A DNA stretch of 40,556 nt from UBA6078 sp964468685. GTDB taxonomy: Bacteria; Desulfobacterota; Syntrophia; Syntrophales; UBA2210. Numbering within the stretch: the first letter of the stretch is position 1; every line of letters starts with the position of its first letter. This document shows positions 23,673 to 32,289 of the stretch, piece by piece. A program made the position numbers and the translations under genes. The stretch is from positions 1-40,556 of the forward strand of contig CAYXUH010000001.1 in the NCBI GenBank assembly GCA_964468685.1, read 5' to 3'. The notes beneath the pieces are model-generated. The model searched no databases, was not told where the DNA came from, and saw only the letters and a list, made by a program, of their open reading frames with translations.

Positions 23673-24209
23673 ATGGAAAAGAAAAAGGTGGTTATGGATG
23701 CGGAGGGAATTGAACGGTCCCTTACGAGAATAGCCCACGAAATACTGGAACGCAACAAGGGTACGGACAAGCTGATTATTATCGGCATACGGAAGGGCGG
23801 GGTATCCCTGGCGGAGAGGCTCCGGGGAAAAATGTCGGCCATAGAGGGGACCGAGGTCATGTTGGGAATGCTTGATGTAACCCTCTACCGGGACGACGTC
23901 CTGACGACAGAAAGAAGGCCTGCGATTGGGCAGACATATATCCCCTTCCCCCTTGATCACAAGAGGGTCATCCTGGTCGATGATGTCCTCTTTACCGGAA
24001 GAACTATACGAGCCGCGATGGACGCACTCATGGACTTTGGAAGACCCGAGATGATACAACTGGCTGTCCTCATCGACAGGGGGCATAGAGAACTCCCCAT
24101 CAGGGCCGATTTTATAGGCGAAACTCTCCCCTCATCGCTGTGGGAAAATATCAGCGTTAATCTCACGAACAACGGAAGTGAGGACGAGGTCGTTATTGAA
24201 GAGGGTTGA
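23673..24209 (+). CDS. pyrR: bifunctional pyr operon regulator/uracil phosphoribosyltransferase PyrR
   Basis: A 178-residue protein of the type I PRTase fold. It shows IIGIRKGGVSLAERL near residues 33-50, the PRPP-binding loop VILVDDVLFTGRTIRAAMDA (about 99-118) and LIDRGHRELPIRADFIGE, all typical of PyrR. In Gram-positive bacteria PyrR binds UMP and the pyr leader RNA to promote termination, and has minor uracil PRTase activity. Here it heads the pyrB-pyrC genes behind a terminator-bearing leader, so a similar role is likely. AAGGG precedes the ATG by 9 bases. Confidence 0.94.
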   Translation: MEKKKVVMDAEGIERSLTRIAHEILERNKGTDKLIIIGIRKGGVSLAERLRGKMSAIEGTEVMLGMLDVTLYRDDVLTTERRPAIGQTYIPFPLDHKRVILVDDVLFTGRTIRAAMDALMDFGRPEMIQLAVLIDRGHRELPIRADFIGETLPSSLWENISVNLTNNGSEDEVVIEEG

Positions 24210-24218
24210 CAGAGTATC

Positions 24219-24273
24219 CCCACGGGTACCATGTGCCCACGGGTACCATGTGCCCACGGGTACAAGGGGGACA
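24219..24273. repeat. 17-bp tandem repeat array, left flank of gap
   Basis: Two full copies and one partial copy of CCCACGGGTACCATGTG, ending in AAGGGGGACA right at the first N. The unit contains the palindrome GGTACC. The same 55 bases occur without change on the right of the gap. The array lies between pyrR and pyrB and does not code for anything credible. Confidence 0.9.
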
Positions 24274-24373
24274 NNNNNNNNNNNNNNNNNNNNNNNNNNN
24301 NNNNNNNNNNNNNNNNNNNNNNNNNNNNNNNNNNNNNNNNNNNNNNNNNNNNNNNNNNNNNNNNNNNNNNNNN
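24274..24373. other. scaffold gap of exactly 100 N
   Basis: The bases are unknown. A round 100-N run is a common placeholder for a gap of unknown length. It is flanked on both sides by the same 55-base repeat, so the true content may be nothing, one repeat array or an insertion. Confidence 0.98.
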
Positions 24374-24428
24374 CCCACGGGTACCATGTGCCCACGGGTA
24401 CCATGTGCCCACGGGTACAAGGGGGACA
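24374..24428. repeat. 17-bp tandem repeat array, right flank of gap
   Basis: This is identical over 55 bases to the left flank: two copies of CCCACGGGTACCATGTG, one partial copy, then AAGGGGGACA. It begins at the first base after the N run and ends 40 bases before the pyrB start. Confidence 0.9.
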
Positions 24429-24468
24429 GCCGACTGTATCCCTGTCTGACCGGAGGTTGGAAAACACC

Positions 24469-25392
24469 ATGGAACTATCGAGAAAAGACATGCTGGAGAT
24501 ACGGGATCTTTCACGGGAGGAGATCGATCTTATACTTGATACCGCTGAGTCCTTCAAGGAAATCTCGACCAGGACTATCAAGAAGGTCCCCACCCTCAGG
24601 GGGAGAACGGTCATCACCCTCTTCTTCGAGGCGAGCACCCGAACGAGGACCTCTTTTGAGATCGCGGCAAAGAGACTGAGCGCGGATACGATAAACATCT
24701 CCGCATCCACGAGTAGCGTGGTGAAGGGGGAGACGCTCATCGATACCGCACGTAACCTGGAACATATGAATCCGGATATCATTGTAATCCGTCACAGCGC
24801 CGCGGGCGCTCCGCACATCCTCGCCAGTCTCCTGGAACAATCGATCATCAACGCGGGGGACGGGGCACACGAACACCCCACCCAGGCCCTCCTCGACATG
24901 CTCACCATCCGGGAGGAGAAGGGCTCGATAGAAGGCCTCAAGATAGCCATCGTCGGCGACATAACTCACAGCAGGGTAGCCCGTTCCAATATATACGGGC
25001 TCACAAAGATGGGTGCGAACGTGGTGGTATGCGGACCGGCAATGATGATCCCGAGGAACATAGAACGGATGGGCGTCAACGTCTGTTATGCCATGAAAGA
25101 TGCCCTGCAGGACGTGGATGTTGTCATGATGCTTCGCATGCAGCTTGAGAGACAGGAAAAGAACCTCTTCCCCTCCCTTCGCGAATACGCACAGTATTTC
25201 TCTCTGAATCGGGACAACATTAAACTGGCAAAGGAGGACGTGATTGTCATGCATCCGGGACCGATAAACAGGGGGGTGGAGATCACCCCTGAGATAGCCG
25301 ATGGCCCCTCGTCCGTTATCCTCGAACAGGTTACCAATGGCGTTGCCGTGAGGATGGCCCTTCTCTATCTCTTATCAGGAGGAGCGAAATGA
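24469..25392 (+). CDS. pyrB: aspartate carbamoyltransferase catalytic subunit
   Basis: Joins carbamoyl phosphate and aspartate, the second step of pyrimidine synthesis. The 307-residue protein has FFEASTRTRTSFEIAAKRL (carbamoyl phosphate loop), HEHPTQALLDMLTI, IVGDITHSRVARSN, MMLRMQLERQ and MHPGPINRGVEI. The start is ATG 24469 with GGAGG upstream; reading frames that extend left enter the repeat and the gap. No pyrI regulatory subunit gene follows; pyrC overlaps by 4 bases. Confidence 0.97.
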   Translation: MELSRKDMLEIRDLSREEIDLILDTAESFKEISTRTIKKVPTLRGRTVITLFFEASTRTRTSFEIAAKRLSADTINISASTSSVVKGETLIDTARNLEHMNPDIIVIRHSAAGAPHILASLLEQSIINAGDGAHEHPTQALLDMLTIREEKGSIEGLKIAIVGDITHSRVARSNIYGLTKMGANVVVCGPAMMIPRNIERMGVNVCYAMKDALQDVDVVMMLRMQLERQEKNLFPSLREYAQYFSLNRDNIKLAKEDVIVMHPGPINRGVEITPEIADGPSSVILEQVTNGVAVRMALLYLLSGGAK

Positions 25393-26693
25393 AGTTGTTA
25401 CTCAAGAGCGGGAGGGTTATAGATCCCTCGCAGGGCATGGATACGGTCACGGATATCCTGATAGAAGACGGAAAGATATCTTGCATTAAAAAAGATATTC
25501 CCCCTTCGAAAACGGATGCAACGGGCACCCTACGGGTCATTGATCTGAAGGGCAAAATTATCACACCCGGCCTGGTCGACATGCATGTCCACCTGCGCGA
25601 ACCGGGCTTTGAATACAAGGAGACGGTTCAGACGGGGGCCGAGGCCGCGGTGGCCGGAGGATTTACCTCCATCGCCTGCATGGCGAACACCGATCCGGTC
25701 AACGACACCCGTTCCGTGACGGAGTTCATACTGAAACAGGCCCGGCTTGCCGCGATGGCACAGGTGTACCCCGTCGCGGCGCTCAGCAAAGGACAGGCCG
25801 GAGAGGTTCTCACGGAATTCGGCGATCTTAAGAGCGCCGGGGCAGTGGCCCTTTCAGACGACGGGAATCCGGTTTCGAACAGCGGGCTGATGAGACACGC
25901 TCTCGAATACGCCTCCGCCTTTGGCATCCCCGTGCTGTCACACTGCGAGGATCAGGGCCTGTCATCGGGCGGCCTGATGCATGAAGGATTTGTATCCACA
26001 CAGCTGGGTCTCCCGGGAATTCCGGGCATCGCGGAAGATATCATGGTGGTCCGGGATATAGCTCTTGCCCGCTTCACAAAGACCCGGGTTCACATCGCCC
26101 ACGTGAGCACGGCCGACTCCGTCCAGGCCATCAGAGAAGCCAAGGCCGCGGGAGTGGGCGTGACGGCGGAAACGGCGCCTCACTACTTCACGCTGACCGA
26201 TGAGGCGCTGAGGGGATTTTCCACAAACTTCAAGATGTACCCGCCCCTAAGGAGCGCGGATGATGTCAAGGCGATAAAAGAAGGGCTGAGGGACGGGACC
26301 ATCGATGCAATAGCCAGCGACCATGCGCCCCACTCGTCCGTCGAGAAGGATGTCGAATTCGTGTACGCCGCGAATGGCATCATCGGCTTGGAGACGTCAC
26401 TCTCCGTCTGCCTGAAACTGGTACATGAAGGCATCCTCACCATGCAGCAACTGATCGAGAAAATGAGCTTAAATCCCGCGCGTATACTGAAGATTCCGAA
26501 AGGTTCTCTGGCGCCGGACTGCGATGCCGACATTACCGTCATCGATCTGGATAAGGCATGGACGGTTGACGCGGGTGCTTTCCGCTCAAAGGGACGCAAC
26601 TGTCCATTCCATGGTTGGGACCTGACGGGGAAGGCGATCATGACCATAGTCGGCGGAGACGTCAAATACGCGGATCCCGAAATTGAGTTCTAG
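25389..26693 (+). CDS. pyrC: dihydroorotase
   Basis: Cyclises carbamoyl aspartate to dihydroorotate. The 434-residue protein is a class I, amidohydrolase-superfamily enzyme: zinc-binding DMHVHLREPGFEYKET (about 57-72), SHCEDQ, HIAHVSTADSV, TAETAPHYFTL and the catalytic Asp in AIASDHAPHS. The ATG overlaps the pyrB stop (ATGA). In some bacteria class I pyrC forms a complex with PyrB, which the adjacent position would favour; that is inference. Confidence 0.97.
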   Translation: MKLLLKSGRVIDPSQGMDTVTDILIEDGKISCIKKDIPPSKTDATGTLRVIDLKGKIITPGLVDMHVHLREPGFEYKETVQTGAEAAVAGGFTSIACMANTDPVNDTRSVTEFILKQARLAAMAQVYPVAALSKGQAGEVLTEFGDLKSAGAVALSDDGNPVSNSGLMRHALEYASAFGIPVLSHCEDQGLSSGGLMHEGFVSTQLGLPGIPGIAEDIMVVRDIALARFTKTRVHIAHVSTADSVQAIREAKAAGVGVTAETAPHYFTLTDEALRGFSTNFKMYPPLRSADDVKAIKEGLRDGTIDAIASDHAPHSSVEKDVEFVYAANGIIGLETSLSVCLKLVHEGILTMQQLIEKMSLNPARILKIPKGSLAPDCDADITVIDLDKAWTVDAGAFRSKGRNCPFHGWDLTGKAIMTIVGGDVKYADPEIEF

Positions 26694-26712
26694 ATTTCGA
26701 AAACTCAGGGTA

Positions 26713-26802
26713 CCCCTCCTCACAAATTTCAGCCTGACACAGACATATTCCTTTGAGTGCGCCCCGTGGCATTTTCTGCCGGCAGAGGAGGGGGTTCTTT
26801 TT
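26713..26802 (+). promoter_or_regulatory. long-range stem with T-run before mgtE
   Basis: CCCCTCCTC (26713-26721) pairs perfectly with GAGGAGGGG (26785-26793), followed by TTCTTTTT. Within the loop the palindrome TCTGCCGGCAGA (26775-26786) and a GGCA/TGCC stem compete for the same bases. It may just be the pyrC terminator, or a switch that controls mgtE. It does not resemble the M-box Mg2+ riboswitch. Confidence 0.45.
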
Positions 26803-26874
26803 ATATTTCGCCCTTGCCCTGTCTTCTAAGACGTGGTAATAAAAGTTGTTTTGGTTTATCGACGGGTATTTGTC

Positions 26875-26892
26875 ATGGGGCATTTGTCATGA
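26875..26892 (+). other. five-codon upstream ORF overlapping mgtE start
   Basis: ATG GGG CAT TTG TCA TGA encodes MGHLS and stops across the mgtE ATG (ATGA). The sequence ATTTGTCATG is directly repeated around the two start codons. It may help reinitiation on mgtE, which has no strong SD, or be chance. Confidence 0.25.
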
Positions 26893-28250
26893 AAAAACAA
26901 CGGGGAGAAGAGGTACAGCATCTCGGTCAACTCAAAAAGTTGATCCGCCTGAACAGGGAATTCGATATCATCGACCTGTTTTCTGAGCTCCATCCGGCCG
27001 ATATCGCCGACCTTATCGACAACCTCGGAGAGCAGGAAAAGATCCACCTCTTTTCACTTCTCGATGTAGAGAAGGCATCCGACGTTATACCCGAACTGAG
27101 CGATGCCTCCAGGGAACAGATCCTTGAAGAGATATCGGACAAGAAACTCACCGAAATCATCGACGAGATGGACTCGGATGACGCTGCGGACGTCATTGCC
27201 GAACTGCCTGAAGATCAGGCGCGGGCCGTCCTTGACGGGATAGAGCCCGAAGAATCGCGGGACCTTAAAAACCTCCTGAAATACGAAGAAGACACGGCCG
27301 GCGGCATCATGCAGTCGGAGCTGGTCTCGATTTCTTCCGATTCCACGATCAACAGCGCCCTGAATGCCGTGGTTCAGGCATCAGACGAGATCGAAAACGT
27401 GTATAACGTGTTCGTCGTGGACAGGGACAATGTCCTTATCGGCGCCATCCCGCTCCAGAAGCTGATCACATCCAGGCGGACCAGTCCTGCCATCGAGGCC
27501 ATCGACAAGACCATCCCCAGCGTCCAGACAGACGTCGACCAGGAAGAGGTTGCGCGGATGTTCGAGAAGTATGACCTTGTCTCCCTCCCCGTCGTGGATA
27601 GCGGCAACCATCTGCTGGGGCGGATCACGGTGGATGATATCGTCGATGTTATGGAGGAGGAGACATCGGAGGATATCTACCGCATAGCCGGTCTGGACGA
27701 GGATGACAATATCTTCAATAATCCGATAGAATCCGTGAAGAAGAGACTCCCCTGGCTGTATTTCAACCTCCTGACGGCCCTCGTCTCGGCGCTGGTTATC
27801 GGCTTTTTTGAAGATACCATACGGGTGGTCATCGCCCTTGCCGTCTTTATGCCGGTTGTGGCGGCCATCGGCGGAAACGCCGGGAGTCAGACGCTTACCC
27901 TGATTGTCAGGGGGATGGCCCTCGGCGAAGTCACCTTCGAGAATTCAAGGAAGGCGCTCTATAAACAGATTATCGTGGGGACTATCAACGGCCTGGCGGT
28001 AGGCGTCGTCATCGGTATCATAGCCTATCTCTGGAAGGGGATGCCCGTCCTTGGGGTGGTTCTCGGCCTCGCCATGATAATCAATGTCTTCGTGGGCACC
28101 CTGATAGGGACTCTGATCCCGCTGAGTCTGAAGTGGATGAAGGCCGATCCCGCCCTGGGTTCACACATCTTTGTGACCGCCTTCACAGACGCATTCGGCT
28201 TCCTCTCCTTCCTGGGTCTCGCGACTATTTTTTTAAAATTGCTGATATGA
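26889..28250 (+). CDS. mgtE: magnesium transporter MgtE
   Basis: A 453-residue Mg2+ channel/transporter. The cytoplasmic N domain (about 20-130) has the family repeats ELHPADIADLIDNL, DEMDSDDAADVIAELP and ILEEISDKKL. Two CBS domains follow (about 135-265, TAGGIMQSELVSIS; RITVDDIVDVMEEE), then five transmembrane helices from about 285 with PVVAAIGGNAGSQTLTLIVRG, the conserved pore segment. ATG 26889 is chosen because the leftward extension crosses a terminator-like structure and lacks family similarity. It overlaps recO by 4 bases. Confidence 0.95.
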   Translation: MKKQRGEEVQHLGQLKKLIRLNREFDIIDLFSELHPADIADLIDNLGEQEKIHLFSLLDVEKASDVIPELSDASREQILEEISDKKLTEIIDEMDSDDAADVIAELPEDQARAVLDGIEPEESRDLKNLLKYEEDTAGGIMQSELVSISSDSTINSALNAVVQASDEIENVYNVFVVDRDNVLIGAIPLQKLITSRRTSPAIEAIDKTIPSVQTDVDQEEVARMFEKYDLVSLPVVDSGNHLLGRITVDDIVDVMEEETSEDIYRIAGLDEDDNIFNNPIESVKKRLPWLYFNLLTALVSALVIGFFEDTIRVVIALAVFMPVVAAIGGNAGSQTLTLIVRGMALGEVTFENSRKALYKQIIVGTINGLAVGVVIGIIAYLWKGMPVLGVVLGLAMIINVFVGTLIGTLIPLSLKWMKADPALGSHIFVTAFTDAFGFLSFLGLATIFLKLLI

Positions 28251-29014
28251 GAAGACCTCCCCACAAGACCCCGGCGTTTGTCCTTCATTTTCTCAACTAC
28301 GGAGAATCCGACCGCATTGTTACTCTCTTCACCAGGGAATTCGGCAAGCTCAAAGGAATCGCCAAGGGGGCCAGGCGAAGCAAAAAGAGGTTCTCCAACG
28401 CCATCGAACCCTTCTCTCATTCCACAATCCTTTTCTCCAGGAGGGATGAAAACAGCCTCGCCATCATAGAGGGTTGCGATGTCATCAACCACTACCCGCA
28501 GATCAGGGCTGATCTGGGAAGGACCATGACCGCGTCATACATGATCGAACTCACCGACCGCTTCACGGCGGAAGGGAAGCGAAGCACCGGTACCTTTCAG
28601 CTCCTGGAGGACTTTCTGGGTCTTTTGGAGGGAGGAAACGGCCCGGAGGAGACGACACGATTTTTCGAACTGCGCCTCCTCAAGCTCTCGGGATACGAGC
28701 CGGTGCTGGAGAGATGCATCCTCTGCAACACGCCCCTCGATGAAATCGACACAACCTTCTTTGATGCAGCGAGGGGTGGCATACGATGCTCGCGCTGCGG
28801 CCGGGGCGATCAAAACTGTATCCCCGTATCCACCGGGACCATCAAGATGCTTCTGATGGGAAAAAAGATCGAAACGGACCGGATCCCCCGTCTGATCCTG
28901 TCGGAAAATGCCCTGAAAGAAAGCAACCAGATCTTCAGACACTTTATACGGTATATCCTCGGAAGAGAACTGAAGTCCCTGCGCGTTTTGGATGAAATCA
29001 GCGGAATGATATGA
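28247..29014 (+). CDS. recO: DNA repair protein RecO
   Basis: A 255-residue recombination mediator that loads RecA with RecR. The N-terminal OB fold is seen in PAFVLHFLNYGESDRIVTLF and FGKLKGIAKGARRSKKRF; the helical C-terminal domain has a four-cysteine zinc site (CILCN and CSRCG, about 30 residues apart). ATG 28247 overlaps the mgtE stop, indicating translational coupling to a metal transporter. Length is typical of the family. Confidence 0.93.
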   Translation: MRRPPHKTPAFVLHFLNYGESDRIVTLFTREFGKLKGIAKGARRSKKRFSNAIEPFSHSTILFSRRDENSLAIIEGCDVINHYPQIRADLGRTMTASYMIELTDRFTAEGKRSTGTFQLLEDFLGLLEGGNGPEETTRFFELRLLKLSGYEPVLERCILCNTPLDEIDTTFFDAARGGIRCSRCGRGDQNCIPVSTGTIKMLLMGKKIETDRIPRLILSENALKESNQIFRHFIRYILGRELKSLRVLDEISGMI

Positions 29015-29049
29015 CTTGGGTTCCCCGAAGCGCGGGAGACGATTGCGCC

Positions 29050-29078
29050 TTGACACTCTCCCCCCTTGATGATAGCGT
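29050..29078 (+). promoter_or_regulatory. candidate glyQS promoter
   Basis: A perfect TTGACA (29050-29055) and TAGCGT (29073-29078) are separated by 17 bases, 37 bases before the glyQ start. The -10 match is only partial. Confidence 0.4.
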
Positions 29079-29114
29079 CCCCTCGTTCAAATACCGTAGC
29101 CCAAGGAGGTGAAC

Positions 29115-29996
29115 GTGACCTTTCAGGAATTGATATTCGCCCTGGAAAAGTACTGGGCCGATCAGGGATGCATCGTACAGCAGCCCTATGATATAGAGGT
29201 GGGCGCCGGCACCTTCAATCCGGCAACGTTTCTCAGGGCACTCGGACCGGAACCGTGGAATGTCGCCTACGTGGAACCCTCGAGGAGACCGACAGACGGC
29301 AGGTACGGTAAAAACCCGAACCGCCTGCAGCACTATTACCAGTACCAGGTCATCATGAAGCCCTCCCCTCTCGACATACAAGACCTGTATCTTAATTCTC
29401 TGAAGACCTTCGGTATCGATCCCCTGGATCACGATATACGATTCGTAGAAGACGACTGGGAGTCCCCCACCCTGGGCGCCTGGGGGCTGGGATGGGAGGT
29501 CTGGCTCGACGGCATGGAGATTACACAATTCACCTACTTCCAGCAGGTCGGCGGCATAGACTTAAACCCCATATGTGTCGAGATCACCTACGGGATAGAA
29601 CGGATCGCCATGTACATCCAGGAGATCGACAACGTATACGACCTCGAATGGGGGCACGGGATAACATACGGAGACGTCCATCACCGCGGTGAAGTGGATT
29701 TCTCCACCTACCAGTTCGAAGAGGCGGATACCGACATGCTCAGGACACTCTTCGATATGTACGAGGGAGAATCAATGAAGACCTCGGGGAAAGGCCTCGT
29801 CCTTCCCACGTATGACTACTGTCTGAAATGTTCACACGTATTCAATATCCTGGACGCGCGTGGCGCCATAAGCGTCAATGAGCGCACAAGTTACATCGGC
29901 AGGGTGAGGAACCTCGCCCGCCTCAGCGCCGAAGGATACTCCCGGCAGAGGGAAGAGATGGGATATCCCCTGATGGGAAAGTTCACCAAGAGTTAA
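29115..29996 (+). CDS. glyQ: glycine--tRNA ligase alpha subunit
   Basis: The 293-residue catalytic alpha subunit of the bacterial alpha2beta2 glycyl-tRNA synthetase. It has the very conserved WADQGCIVQQPYDIEVGAGT, ALGPEPWNVAYVEPSRRP, PNRLQHYYQYQVIMKP and LGAWGLGWEVWLDGMEITQF. The SD is a full AAGGAGGTGA at 29103-29112; GTG 29115, 5 bases after its AGGAGG core, gives the standard N-terminus VTFQELI. A GTG at 29109 overlaps the SD core and is unlikely. glyS follows after 19 bases. Confidence 0.97.
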   Translation: MTFQELIFALEKYWADQGCIVQQPYDIEVGAGTFNPATFLRALGPEPWNVAYVEPSRRPTDGRYGKNPNRLQHYYQYQVIMKPSPLDIQDLYLNSLKTFGIDPLDHDIRFVEDDWESPTLGAWGLGWEVWLDGMEITQFTYFQQVGGIDLNPICVEITYGIERIAMYIQEIDNVYDLEWGHGITYGDVHHRGEVDFSTYQFEEADTDMLRTLFDMYEGESMKTSGKGLVLPTYDYCLKCSHVFNILDARGAISVNERTSYIGRVRNLARLSAEGYSRQREEMGYPLMGKFTKS

Positions 29997-30015
29997 CAGA
30001 GGAGTTATTGTTCTC

Positions 30016-32100
30016 ATGGCAAAGGAATTGTTGTTAGAGATAGGAACAGAAGAGATCCCGGCCGCCTTCATGCCGAAAGCGCTGAAGGATATGGAGAAAA
30101 TCATCACAAAGGAGTTTTCTGAAAACCGTATCGACCACGGTCGTATAAAAACCATGGGCACACCGAGAAGGCTTCTCCTGTCGGTCGAGGGAGTGGAGGA
30201 GAGACAGGAGGACCAGGTCCTGGAGAAGATGGGTCCTTCAACAGCCGTGGCCTTCGACGAAGAGGGAAAACCTACCAAGGCGGCCATCGGATTCGCCAAG
30301 GGACAGGGGATAGGGGTCTCCGAGCTGGAAATAGTCGAAACACCCAAGGGAAAACAGATCTGCGCACGAAAGAAGATCATCGGTGAGGATACGAAGGCCA
30401 TTTTGAAGGATCTTCTTCCGCGGTTTATCCTCGCAATCCCCTTCCGAAAATCGATGCGCTGGATGGATCTGGGTCTTCGCTTTGCGAGACCGATTCACTG
30501 GATAGTGGCCCTCTTCGGGGGCGAAGTTATCCCCTTTTCGATAGAGAACATAACCAGTTCAGACACAAGCCGCGGCCACCGCTTCATGGCCCCGGAGCCC
30601 TTCAAGGTCGAGGGGTTTGAGGACTACCTCAAGAAAACGGAAGAACGATTTGTCATCGTGGACCCGGACCGGAGGAAAAAGATTATACAGGATGAAGCCA
30701 AAGCGGCCGCCGAGGCTGTCTCCGGCTGTGTCTTCGAAAACGAGGCCCTCCTGGAAGAGGTGAGCTTTCTCGTCGAATATCCCTCGGTGGTATGCGGAAC
30801 CTTCGACAGGGAATACCTCGATCTTCCCAAAGATGTCCTCACCACCACGATGATGAAACATCAGAAATACTTCCCTGTTACCGACGGAAAGGAAAAGCTT
30901 CTTCCCCACTTTATTACCGTGAACAACACGGTTGCAAGGGACCCCTCGGTCGTAGCTCGCGGCAATGGAAAGGTGATACGGGCACGGCTGGCCGACGCCC
31001 GATTCTTCTTCGAGGAAGACCGTAAGACCCCTCTCGAAGATCACCTGGAGGCTCTGAAGGATGTTGTCTTCCACAGATCCCTTGGAACATCCTATGAAAA
31101 GGTAGAACGGTTCAGAGAGATTGCGAAAGATATCTCGACCAAGATCGTTTTTTCCTCTCCTGCATCCTCATTGGCAACAGTTGATATGACTGCAACACTT
31201 GCCAAGGCGGACCTTGAAACTCAGATGGTATGCGAATTTGCCGAACTCCAAGGGATTATGGGAAGGGAATATGCCCTGATACAGGGCGTGGACGACATTG
31301 TGGCAACGGCGATTCACGAGCATTACATGCCTGTCTCCGCCGGAGGCGAACTTCCGGAAACAGACGAAGGTTCCATCGTCAGCATAGCCGACAAGATGGA
31401 TACGATTGTGGGATTTTTCGGCATAAATCTGCCCCCCACGGGCACGGCCGATCCCTTTGCCCTCAGAAGGCAGGCCCTCGGCATTATAAACATCATCTTG
31501 AACAAGAATTATCCGCTGAATTTGGACGAACTCATCGACATGGCCATCTCAATCCTCGGCGAAAAGCTGAAGAGGAACCCGGAAGAGACAAAAGCGGATG
31601 TGGTCGACTTTTTCAGAGGGAGGTTTGAAAATCAGCTGACATCACAGGGGCACCCCTATGACGTGGTGGGTGCCGTTCTGGCGCTCGGGATGTCCGATAT
31701 CGCCCAGTCTCTGAGGAAGATAGAGGCCATGGAGGCATTCAAAAAACACCCCGACTTCGAACCACTGGCAATTGCCTTCAAGCGCGTCGTCAATATCCTC
31801 AAGGGGTTTGAAGGGGGTTCCGTCGATGCGTCTCTCTTTGATTCGAGCGCTGAAGAGGACCTGTACCGCTCGTTTGCCGACATACGGGAGAAGGCGAACA
31901 CCTGCATAGACAACGGTAGCTACTCGGAGGCCCTGTCTGAAATGGCAAAACTGAGGCAACCGGTCGACACATTCTTTACTGAAGTTATGGTTATGGCGGA
32001 AGACGAGAAGATACGGTTTAACCGACTGTCCCTCCTGGAGGGAATGTCCCATCTCTTCCACCGGGTCGCCGATTTCTCAAAGATCGTGACGGAAGGCTGA
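30016..32100 (+). CDS. glyS: glycine--tRNA ligase beta subunit
   Basis: The 694-residue beta subunit that binds tRNA(Gly). It starts with the family motif LLLEIGTEEIPAAFMPKAL, then TPRRLLLSVEGV, KSMRWMDLGLRFARPIHWI, MMKHQKYFPVTD, ARLADARFFFEEDRK, MGREYALIQGVDDIVATAI and PTGTADPFALRRQALGI; the C-terminus is a DALR-like anticodon-binding domain. GAGGAG precedes the ATG. Full length, no anomalies. It is the last gene before the aromatic operon leader. Confidence 0.97.
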   Translation: MAKELLLEIGTEEIPAAFMPKALKDMEKIITKEFSENRIDHGRIKTMGTPRRLLLSVEGVEERQEDQVLEKMGPSTAVAFDEEGKPTKAAIGFAKGQGIGVSELEIVETPKGKQICARKKIIGEDTKAILKDLLPRFILAIPFRKSMRWMDLGLRFARPIHWIVALFGGEVIPFSIENITSSDTSRGHRFMAPEPFKVEGFEDYLKKTEERFVIVDPDRRKKIIQDEAKAAAEAVSGCVFENEALLEEVSFLVEYPSVVCGTFDREYLDLPKDVLTTTMMKHQKYFPVTDGKEKLLPHFITVNNTVARDPSVVARGNGKVIRARLADARFFFEEDRKTPLEDHLEALKDVVFHRSLGTSYEKVERFREIAKDISTKIVFSSPASSLATVDMTATLAKADLETQMVCEFAELQGIMGREYALIQGVDDIVATAIHEHYMPVSAGGELPETDEGSIVSIADKMDTIVGFFGINLPPTGTADPFALRRQALGIINIILNKNYPLNLDELIDMAISILGEKLKRNPEETKADVVDFFRGRFENQLTSQGHPYDVVGAVLALGMSDIAQSLRKIEAMEAFKKHPDFEPLAIAFKRVVNILKGFEGGSVDASLFDSSAEEDLYRSFADIREKANTCIDNGSYSEALSEMAKLRQPVDTFFTEVMVMAEDEKIRFNRLSLLEGMSHLFHRVADFSKIVTEG

Positions 32101-32228
32101 GCGTCTCCCCTCTGCCATTTCTGAAGAACCCGTTGCGATACCGAGGCATTTCATTAGGAAAGGGGACGTAAATACTAGGTCTTTCTTCCTTCACAATGCA
32201 ATCAAACGCCAATGGAGGTTTTTATCCC

Positions 32229-32258
32229 TTGACAATACCAGGAATTTATGATTAGAAG
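32229..32258 (+). promoter_or_regulatory. candidate promoter of the aromatic operon
   Basis: A perfect TTGACA at 32229-32234 with TAGAAG (18-base spacing, 32253-32258) or TTAGAA (17-base spacing) as -10. Transcription would start near 32265, about 25 bases before the leader peptide, leaving room for its SD. Confidence 0.5.
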
Positions 32259-32289
32259 ATTCTTTTACTTTCGAAGAGGTGCTTTTGTG

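Noticed and set aside
24219..24428. CRISPR array
   Set aside because: The units are contiguous 17-mers without spacers, and no cas genes are present.
24178..24468. Open frames on both strands running through the repeat and the N run
   Set aside because: They exist only because N and the 17-bp repeat give no stop codons; pyrB has a clear ATG and SD at 24469.
29015..29114. T-box or other riboswitch before glyQ
   Set aside because: Only 100 bases, no T-box motif and no terminator; a simple promoter and a strong SD suffice.
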